5,033 bases of DNA. Source: JBBSEX01 sp038239345 (lineage in GTDB: Bacteria > Acidobacteriota > Terriglobia > Bryobacterales > Bryobacteraceae). Under the pieces are notes generated by a model. The model had not been told where the DNA came from. It ran no database searches and saw nothing but the letters and a program-made list of their open reading frames with translations. Location of the stretch: NCBI GenBank assembly GCA_038239345.1, contig JBBSEX010000125.1:1-5033 (forward strand), read 5' to 3'. A program made the position numbers and the translations under genes. Positions 1 through 5,033 of the stretch are shown here, one piece after another (within the stretch, counting starts at the first letter, position 1; every line of letters begins with the position of its first letter).

Positions 1-736
1 GGCAAGGATTCTCAACGCAGACAACAAGAACGTCTCTGACCGTGTTGTCGAGGAGGCGGCCTCCCATTTAAAGGCGGAAGAGGCAAGGCAGAAGGCTGCA
101 AGCGATACGGTGCGGTTGCTTGAGAATTCTCTCAAATCCGCAGGGCCCACAGGAAATAAGCTTCTCGTCATCGAGCGTGGAGGAGACGTTGTAGAGATTA
201 CCGCGCACCCTGGCGAAGCAGTGGAACCGGGTGCGCCAATTCTTCGCGTCGCAAAGCTGGATCGCCTGATTGCACGGGTCGATATCCCGGTGGGGCAGCA
301 TGTTCCGGCTGCAGCTTTGAGCGCCCGGATTGTTCCGGTCGGGTATGAAGATCAGCCGATTTCCGCGGAGCGGGTGGCGGTGTCTCCCGCGGTCGATGTG
401 AAAGCTCAAGGCGAATCGTTTCTTCTACGTTTAAGTACAACGCCTTTTGGCTTGCGGCCCGGAGTGGCTGTCACGGCGTATTTGGGCGGTGCTGGGCCAA
501 GGAAGCAGGGCGTCGTGATTCCTGGCTCGGCGCTTGTTCGAATGGCCGGTCGAGTCTTTGTCTATATCCAGACCGCGCCGGATCACTTCGTCCGCAAAGA
601 AGTCTTGCCAGGAAGCCCAATGCGAAATGGATATTTCGTGACCGGGAACGTCTCGGCTGGGAACCGGGTCGTGACTCAAGGCGGACAAATCCTCCTCTCA
701 GAAGAGTTCAAGTCTCAGACCGCGGTCGAGGAATAG
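1..736 (+). CDS. RND efflux periplasmic adaptor subunit (HlyD/CusB-type), 5'-truncated by window edge
   Basis: This is the membrane fusion protein of a tripartite RND efflux pump, linking the inner-membrane permease to an outer-membrane TolC-like channel. The frame is open from base 2 to the TAG at 734-736, giving 244 visible residues; the signal peptide and first half lie left of the window. A GTG at 110 is in frame, but it sits inside a helix that already continues from the left edge, so it is not the start. Visible residues 1-45 are charged and helical (the returning arm of the alpha-hairpin). Residues 52-84 form the second half of the lipoyl-like domain, with GGDVVEI followed by PGEAVEPGAPIL. 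The beta-barrel follows from about 85 to 165, and the membrane-proximal domain ends the protein (VIPGSALVR, then VYIQTAPDHFVRKEV, then a G-rich VVTQGG turn). The family assignment is firm. Metal specificity is inferred only from the adjacent permease. The permease gene starts five bases downstream, so the two are almost certainly co-transcribed. Confidence 0.93.
   Translation, partial: ARILNADNKNVSDRVVEEAASHLKAEEARQKAASDTVRLLENSLKSAGPTGNKLLVIERGGDVVEITAHPGEAVEPGAPILRVAKLDRLIARVDIPVGQHVPAAALSARIVPVGYEDQPISAERVAVSPAVDVKAQGESFLLRLSTTPFGLRPGVAVTAYLGGAGPRKQGVVIPGSALVRMAGRVFVYIQTAPDHFVRKEVLPGSPMRNGYFVTGNVSAGNRVVTQGGQILLSEEFKSQTAVEE
728..733 (+). promoter_or_regulatory. Ribosome binding site of the RND permease gene
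   Basis: GAGGAA lies inside the last two sense codons of the adaptor gene, 8 bases before the ATG at 742. A second GAGG at 738-741 directly abuts the ATG and is too close to act. The placement supports ATG 742 as the start and suggests translational coupling to the adaptor. Confidence 0.6.
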
Positions 737-741
737 CGAGG

Positions 742-3700
742 ATGCTTTCAGCGCTTGTCGCACTCTCTATTCGGTTTCGCGGGATTGTAGTTGCTCTCGC
801 CTGTCTCGTCGTTGGCTACGGCATGCATGCCGCGTGGAGCGCCCGGTATGATGTCTATCCGGAGTTCGCGCCACCTCAAGTGGTTGTGCAAACTGAGGCG
901 CCAGGTCTTTCCGCGGAGGACGTGGAGCAACTCGTTTCCCGTCCTGTCGAGAACGCTCTTAACGGAGCGCCAAATGCGGAGAGTATCCGCTCACAGTCGA
1001 TACAAGGGCTGTCCGTTGTAACGATCGTGTTTCAACAAAGAACCGATGTTTACCGGGCACGGCAGATTGTGAGCGAGCGCATTACAGAAGCGGCCGGGCA
1101 AATGCCGCAAGGGGTAATGCCGCCCGCTATGGCGCCGCTGACGGGTGCGACAAGCATGGTTCTGATTGTCGGCCTAACCTCGGAGACACGCTCCGCGATG
1201 GATCTCCGTACTTTTGCAGATTGGAGCGTTCGGCCTCGGCTCCTTGCTGTCCCAGGGGTTGCGCGAGTTTCCATTTTCGGTGGGGAGGTCCGACAGCTTC
1301 AGGTGCAAGTAGTTCCCGATCGCCTGGCGGCCTACAATCTTTCCCTGAATGACATTCTGACGGCGGCGCGAGCGGCAAGCGGTGTTCGGGGGGCGGGGTT
1401 CATCGAGACCGACGCTCAGCGGATTGTGGTGCAGACACAAGGGCAATCGCTCACCGCGGCTCAGCTTGGGGAGGTGGTCCTTCAGGCCACGAATAATCGT
1501 AGCGTGCGCCTGAAGGACATCGCAGTGGTGGCAGATGCGTCCGAGCCAAAGATCGGGGATGCGACGATCATGGGCAAGCCGGGTGTGATGGTGGCCATCA
1601 GCGCCCAATATGGCGCAAACACGATGGACGTTACGCGCGAGCTCGAAAAAGCGATCGACGAAATGAAGCCTGCGATCTCTTCCGCTAAAATCACACTCCA
1701 TCCGGGCCTCTTTCGGCCTGCGAACTTCATAATCACCTCTGTTCGAAGCATTGGCAGCGCTCTCCTAATCGGGGCGGTGCTTGTAACCATCGTCTTATTC
1801 GTGTTCTTGTTTAATATCCGCGTGGCCCTGATCACGCTGACGGCGATCCCGCTCTCGCTTCTCGTCGCGGTCATCGTTCTTACGCGTTCCGGCGAGAGTC
1901 TGAACACGCTCACACTCGGTGGTCTTGCAATGGCTATCGGCGAAGTAGTGGACGACGCGATAATCGACGCGGAAAACATCTTCAGGCACCTCCGTGAAGC
2001 TCCGCGTAATCTGAGCGCGAAGGAGCTATTCCGAATTGTTCATGAAGCCTCCGTCGAAGTCCGGGGCGCTGTAGTATATGCGACGTTTATCGTTGCACTC
2101 GTGTTTATCCCCGTGCTCACGATGTCGGGCGTTCAGGGGAGGCTTTTTACTCCTCTGGGCTGGACATACATCGCCGCCGTCCTGGCGTCCCTGGTTGTGG
2201 CGCTAACCTTGACCCCGGCACTTTCGTACTTTTTGCTTCCCAAGGCAGTGGAAAAGGCGAAAGAACCATCGTATGTGCGTTTGCTCAAAGAACGCTACGG
2301 GCGAGTGCTTCACTTCGTAAGCGCCCGGCCGCGGACTCTCGTCGCCGCGGCAGCCGCAATGTGTGTACTGGCGGCTGTTGCGTTACCGTTCCTCGGTGGA
2401 GAGTTTCTTCCTCCCTTGAGGGAGGGGCATTTCATCGTGCACATGGTGGCGCTCCCCGGCACGTCTCTTCAGGAGTCTGCGCGATTTGGAAAGCTGGTCA
2501 CGGCTGAATTGCTCAAGAACCACGACGTGCAATCGGTCGCTCAACAAATTGGGCGGGCTGAGCGAGGGGATGATACCCAAGGTCCCCATTACAGTGAAAT
2601 CCACGTTGCTCTCAAACCAGTCGACGGTGAGGAGTCTGAGCGCGCCGAAGGCCAGATCCGCGGATCGCTTGGGAAGTTCCCAGGGATGTCCTTTTCGACT
2701 AAGACATTTCTTACAGAACGTATGGAAGAGGTCGTCTCTGGCGCCAGGGCAGAGGTTGTGGTCCAAATATTTGGGAACGATCTCGATGTGATTGATCAAC
2801 TGGCGAAAGAAGTTGCGCAGGTCACGAGCGGCGTTCGCGGGGCGTCTGATGTGCAGGTTGAATCTCCTCCGGGCACACCTGAGATGGTGGCGCGGCTACA
2901 GCCGGCAAAGCTCGCGCAGTTCGGCTTTCAGCCTTTGAACGTGCTCGATGCAATTCAGGCTGCCTATCAAGGAACGGTGGTTGGCCAGGCCTACGAGGCT
3001 AATCGTGTTTTCAACATTGCAGTGATTCTCTCACCCGAAATTCGGAGAAGCCCGGAGGCTCTTCGCTCGTTGATGCTTCAGAACTCGGAAGGGGTGCGCG
3101 CGCCTTTAACAGAGCTCGCCGATATTTACGAGACTACTGGGCGCTACAGTGTGGCGCATGAGGGCACGAGAAGGAGGCAGGCTGTTTTCTGTAACGTGCG
3201 TGGGAGAGATCTGGCCTCGTTTGTCGAAGAGCTGAAGGGAGCGATCCCGCAGAAGGTAAAGTTTCCCGCAGGTGTTTATGCCGCCGTGGGCGGAGCCTCC
3301 GAAGCGCGCAGCAAAGCCCAGCGGGAAATCTTGGCTTCCTCTCTGATCGCCGGAACTGGGATTATACTTCTTCTCTCCGTTGCATTTCATAACGTCAGGA
3401 ACATGCTTCTTGTGCTGGCCAATCTGCCGTTTGCGCTGATTGGAGGAGTGCTTGCCGTGTTTGTGACGGGCGGCAACTTGTCGGTCGGGTCGATGGTAGG
3501 CTTCGTAACTCTTTTTGGAATTACTACACGGAACTCAATTATGATGATCTCTCACTTTGAGCACCTCATTCACTACGAAGGAGAGACCTGGAACCTTCAC
3601 GCGGCGGTGCGGGGCGCCTCGGAGCGTCTAACACCGGTCCTAATGACTGCGACAGTGACGGCCCTTGGACTCTTGCCTCTGGCGCTCGGAAGTGGACAGC

Positions 3701-3837
3701 CGGGGAAGGAAATTGAAGGCCCGATGGCGACCGTCATCTTGGGTGGGCTGGTCACGTCAACCGCATTGAACCTCCTGGTCCTTCCGACCCTGGCACTCCG
3801 CTACGGGAAATTTGAACCGCTTTTGGAGGTTGAATGA
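742..3837 (+). CDS. Heavy-metal efflux RND permease, CzcA/CusA (HME) family
   Basis: This is the proton-driven inner-membrane permease of a tripartite pump, 1031 residues, the normal full length. The layout is the duplicated RND one. TM1 is at about 14-33, followed by a large periplasmic loop opening with DVYPEFAPPQV and APGLSAEDVE. TM2-TM6 span about 337-491 and TM7 about 533-552. The second periplasmic loop begins GEFLPPLREG (553-562), and TM8-TM12 span about 864-1015. TM4 holds the signature GEVVDDAIIDAEN (400-412). By my alignment D404 and E411 match CzcA D408 and E415, while CzcA D402 is replaced by A398. The C-terminal half contains FGITTRNSIMM (925-935) and PGKEIEGPMA. These features fit the HME class, which exports metal ions such as Co, Zn, Cd, Ni, Cu or Ag. 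The three methionines that bind Cu/Ag in E. coli CusA are not obviously kept (H567-M568 lies at the first position), so divalent metals are more likely. Exact substrate is not readable. It overlaps the next gene by four bases. Confidence 0.95.
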   Translation: MLSALVALSIRFRGIVVALACLVVGYGMHAAWSARYDVYPEFAPPQVVVQTEAPGLSAEDVEQLVSRPVENALNGAPNAESIRSQSIQGLSVVTIVFQQRTDVYRARQIVSERITEAAGQMPQGVMPPAMAPLTGATSMVLIVGLTSETRSAMDLRTFADWSVRPRLLAVPGVARVSIFGGEVRQLQVQVVPDRLAAYNLSLNDILTAARAASGVRGAGFIETDAQRIVVQTQGQSLTAAQLGEVVLQATNNRSVRLKDIAVVADASEPKIGDATIMGKPGVMVAISAQYGANTMDVTRELEKAIDEMKPAISSAKITLHPGLFRPANFIITSVRSIGSALLIGAVLVTIVLFVFLFNIRVALITLTAIPLSLLVAVIVLTRSGESLNTLTLGGLAMAIGEVVDDAIIDAENIFRHLREAPRNLSAKELFRIVHEASVEVRGAVVYATFIVALVFIPVLTMSGVQGRLFTPLGWTYIAAVLASLVVALTLTPALSYFLLPKAVEKAKEPSYVRLLKERYGRVLHFVSARPRTLVAAAAAMCVLAAVALPFLGGEFLPPLREGHFIVHMVALPGTSLQESARFGKLVTAELLKNHDVQSVAQQIGRAERGDDTQGPHYSEIHVALKPVDGEESERAEGQIRGSLGKFPGMSFSTKTFLTERMEEVVSGARAEVVVQIFGNDLDVIDQLAKEVAQVTSGVRGASDVQVESPPGTPEMVARLQPAKLAQFGFQPLNVLDAIQAAYQGTVVGQAYEANRVFNIAVILSPEIRRSPEALRSLMLQNSEGVRAPLTELADIYETTGRYSVAHEGTRRRQAVFCNVRGRDLASFVEELKGAIPQKVKFPAGVYAAVGGASEARSKAQREILASSLIAGTGIILLLSVAFHNVRNMLLVLANLPFALIGGVLAVFVTGGNLSVGSMVGFVTLFGITTRNSIMMISHFEHLIHYEGETWNLHAAVRGASERLTPVLMTATVTALGLLPLALGSGQPGKEIEGPMATVILGGLVTSTALNLLVLPTLALRYGKFEPLLEVE
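3825..3829 (+). promoter_or_regulatory. Ribosome binding site of the CDF gene
   Basis: GGAGG lies in the last codons of the permease gene, 4 bases before ATG 3834. The spacing is short but usable. Together with the ATGA overlap it supports this start and translational coupling. Confidence 0.5.
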
Positions 3838-4438
3838 ACGAGGGTGACAGCAAGGAAGTAAATAACGGCCTTCGACGAGTCGTTCGGCTCGTTGTGCTGC
3901 TGAACGTCTCCTACTTCGGGATTGAATTCGCGGTCGCGAGCGCCATCGGCTCCGTCGCTCTCTTCGCAGACAGTATCGACTTCTTGGAGGATGCCTCGAT
4001 TAACTTCATCATTCTCTTTGCACTCGGTTGGAGTGCCGTAACCGTGCGCGCGTCGGGATGGTACTCGCTGGGATCTTGCTCATTCCGGGGATAGCGACGC
4101 TGTGGACCGCTTGGGAAAAATGTAACCTCCCCGTTGCGCCCGCGCCCCTGCCACTTTCGCTGGCAGGCGCAGGAGCGCTTGCGATCAATCTTTTTTGCGC
4201 AATCATGCTCGCCCGCTACCGCGCTCATCATGGAAGCCTTACACGCGCCGCTTTCTTGTCAGCGCGAAACGATACGTTTGCAAACGTTGCCATTATCGGG
4301 GCGGGGTTGTTGACCGCCTATACTCGCTCCGCATGGCCGGACCTGATTGTAGGGCTCGGCATTGCGCTTATGAATGCGGACTCCGCGCGGGAAGTCTGGA
4401 AAGCTGCAGGCGATGAGCATCGATCCACGACGGCTTAA
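3834..4438 (+). pseudogene. Short CDF-family cation transporter, interrupted by a one-base frameshift
   Basis: Reading 3834-4037 in the first frame and 4037-4438 in the -1 frame (using base 4037 twice, as if one C were missing from GCC-CGT) gives a continuous 201-residue membrane protein. As written, translation from ATG 3834 ends at TAG 4092-4094 after 86 residues, the last 18 of them out of frame. The restored protein has about six hydrophobic segments (about 20-39, 41-65, 74-94, 106-127, 149-164, 168-181). TM2 carries ADSIDFLED, with D49 and D53 in the DxxxD spacing of the CDF transport site. TM5 carries SARND (143-147), where D147 matches the second-helix aspartate and S143 stands where a histidine is common. 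WPDLIVGLGIAL (168-179) is the family's TM6. CDF proteins exchange cytoplasmic divalent metal for protons. This one lacks the usual C-terminal cytoplasmic domain (family about 300 residues), ending shortly after TM6. Position behind an HME-RND pump fits feeding metal to the periplasm. It may be a true pseudogene or a sequencing error. Confidence 0.82.
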
Positions 4439-4546
4439 GTTGTGAAACTTGCCAGGACCCTCTCATGGATCGGCTGTTCATTTGTTCGGAGCAGACTCTC
4501 GAAGGTGGTTCGAGTTGAGGCAGCTGCGGGCCGAAGCGCGCGTTGA
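4439..4546. other. Region without a recognisable gene between the CDF gene and the terminase-like relic
   Basis: I see no start with a ribosome site, no RNA gene and no recognisable protein here. Two short open stretches (from 4441 to a TGA near 4516, and from 4442 to TGA 4544-4546) read as unlike any family I know. The stretch could be more of the decayed element to its right. The only structure is the inverted repeat at 4498-4514. Confidence 0.4.
4498..4514. repeat. Small inverted repeat downstream of the efflux operon
   Basis: CTCGAA and TTCGAG form a perfect 6-bp stem around the 5-base loop GGTGG, 60 bases after the CDF stop. No T-run follows on either strand, so a classical intrinsic terminator is not supported. 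It could be a weak or factor-assisted transcript end, or chance. Confidence 0.3.
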
Positions 4547-4790
4547 TTACGGGGTTGGAAACGGCGCTGGGGAGCAAAGAACTTACGGATCGCGAGAGGG
4601 CTGAAGGAAGCGAGCGCGCTGGTGGATGAACTGTTGCGGATGCGGGTGACGATCTCGGAGGGGACGGGAAAAGTACGGAGCGAGGTCCGGTGGGCATGAC
4701 GATCTAGTGCTGGCGGCGGCGCTGGCGGTGTGGCGGGCGAAGCGAGGGGTTAGGCCGGTGTGGGGAACGAAGAGCTTGGGGTTGGAGTGA
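4547..4790 (+). pseudogene. Relic of the C-terminal end of a phage-terminase-like (large subunit nuclease) protein
   Basis: Two adjoining frames together resemble the last 80 or so residues of a phage large-terminase-like protein. The frame covering 4547-4699 reads KNLRIARGLKEASALVDELL followed by RMRVTISEGTGKVR, like the strand-helix-strand before the active-site aspartates. It ends at TGA 4697-4699. The frame covering 4689-4790 reads GHDDLVLAAALAVWRAKRG (4692-4748), matching the conserved GxHDDLVxAxALA segment that holds a metal-binding acid of the RNase H-like nuclease. It ends at TGA 4788-4790. Joining them needs one extra base skipped between about 4685 and 4691. No credible ATPase domain or N-terminal part is present upstream; a TGA at 4544-4546 closes the frame on the left. 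I therefore call it a decayed fragment of prophage or phage-derived DNA. The match is from memory of the motif, not from a search. The terminase call is moderate; the broken state is well supported. Confidence 0.5.
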
Positions 4791-4795
4791 TGGGC

Positions 4796-4810
4796 GACGC
4801 GGGACGCGTC
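4796..4810. repeat. GC-rich hairpin between converging reading frames
   Basis: GACGCG and CGCGTC pair perfectly over 6 bp around the 3-base loop GGA. The hairpin lies between the stop of the terminase-like relic (4790) and the stop of the - strand gene (4815), where a shared terminator is expected. There is no T-run on either side, so intrinsic termination is unproven. Confidence 0.35.
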
Positions 4811-4814
4811 TGAC

Positions 4815-5030
4815 CTACCCTGGGTGCTCGCTAGGCCGAATCCGCGTGCGCATCGCTTCAATCGAGCGCAGATCGGCGCGGATATTTGGCACTTCGTCCT
4901 TGGCCACGGTGGTGAGTAGCTGAACGGTCTGCGTTAAGGCTTCCAGCCTGCGTATGGCATCCTTCTCTAAACCAGCCAATGAACCATTGACGATCTCTTC
5001 CCACTGCGACACCAGGCGCGAAAGGTTCAT
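4815..5030 (-). CDS. Small helical protein of unknown function, possibly extending past the window edge
   Basis: I do not recognise this gene. It runs leftward from an ATG (CAT at 5028-5030) to TAG at 4815-4817, 71 residues. Only one further codon (TTC) is visible before the edge, so the ATG may be the true start or an internal methionine of a longer protein; any ribosome site would lie outside. The protein has no hydrophobic membrane segment, signal peptide or cysteine. Most of it should be amphipathic helix: regularly spaced Leu/Val/Ile with charged residues between (LSRLVSQWEEIV, then KDAIRRLEALTQTVQLL, then IRADLRSIEAMRTRIR), followed by a short tail SEHPG. Such patterns fit a small coiled-coil or helical-bundle protein, but no function follows from that. 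It converges on the efflux operon and the terminase-like relic. That it is a real gene is inferred from the regular helical pattern and its length. Confidence 0.5.
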   Translation of the reverse strand: MNLSRLVSQWEEIVNGSLAGLEKDAIRRLEALTQTVQLLTTVAKDEVPNIRADLRSIEAMRTRIRPSEHPG

Positions 5031-5033
5031 GAA

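Noticed and set aside
110..112. GTG as start of a complete 208-residue adaptor
   Set aside because: The frame is open and protein-like (charged helix) up to the left window edge, and an adaptor starting here would lack the signal peptide and half of the lipoyl domain.
1174..1701. Open reading frame of 175 codons on the - strand
   Set aside because: It lies wholly inside the permease gene, whose translation is clearly the real one; the - strand product has no recognisable domain.
4029..4045. Programmed -1 ribosomal frameshift in the CDF gene
   Set aside because: There is no X XXY YYZ slippery heptamer and no evident strong hairpin directly downstream; a base deletion or read error is simpler.
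4028..4438. Second CDF fragment as an independent gene starting at TTG 4028
   Set aside because: Its sequence continues the first CDF fragment exactly, and there is no ribosome site before the TTG; a frameshift in one gene explains it better.
4368..4697. Open reading frame of 109 codons on the - strand
   Set aside because: The product is rich in Pro, Ser and Arg without structure, and overlaps the CDF end and the terminase-like relic, whose + strand translation makes sense.
4583..4861. Open reading frame of 92 codons on the - strand
   Set aside because: It overlaps the - strand gene at 4815-5030 in another frame and is the complement of the purine-rich relic; the product looks like a shadow.

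Overview
The window carries the 3' part of a heavy-metal efflux operon on the + strand, followed by a degraded, probably phage-derived stretch and a small gene on the - strand. The fairly high G+C, the subfamily of RND pump, and a short CDF-type gene directly behind it suggest a soil-type Gram-negative bacterium. Acidobacteriota (Terriglobia) or a relative is my best guess. It rests on remembered family resemblance, not on a marker gene, so it is tentative.

Layout: (1) Positions 1-736 hold the C-terminal 244 residues of a periplasmic adaptor (membrane fusion protein) of an RND pump; its start lies left of the window. (2) Positions 742-3837 hold a complete inner-membrane RND permease of the CzcA/CusA (HME) type, 1031 residues, five bases behind the adaptor. 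(3) Positions 3834-4438 hold a short cation diffusion facilitator (CDF) gene. Its start overlaps the permease stop (ATGA), and a single missing base near 4037 breaks its frame. (4) Positions 4439-4814 hold no intact gene. Within them, 4547-4790 looks like the broken 3' end of a phage-terminase-like gene. (5) Positions 4815-5030, - strand, hold a 71-residue helical protein of unknown function that may extend beyond the right edge.

How the genes work together: adaptor and permease would form a tripartite pump with an outer-membrane TolC-like channel, whose gene is probably just upstream and out of view. This pump would move divalent metal ions out of the periplasm or cytoplasm. The CDF protein would move the same kind of ion from cytoplasm to periplasm and feed the pump. 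Spacings of a few bases or an overlap indicate one transcript. The CDF frameshift means this step is either lost or only looks lost because of a sequencing error.

I found no CRISPR array, tRNA, rRNA, complete insertion sequence or clearly new system. The points most worth checking are the CDF frameshift, the terminase-like relic and the unusual charged residues in the permease.
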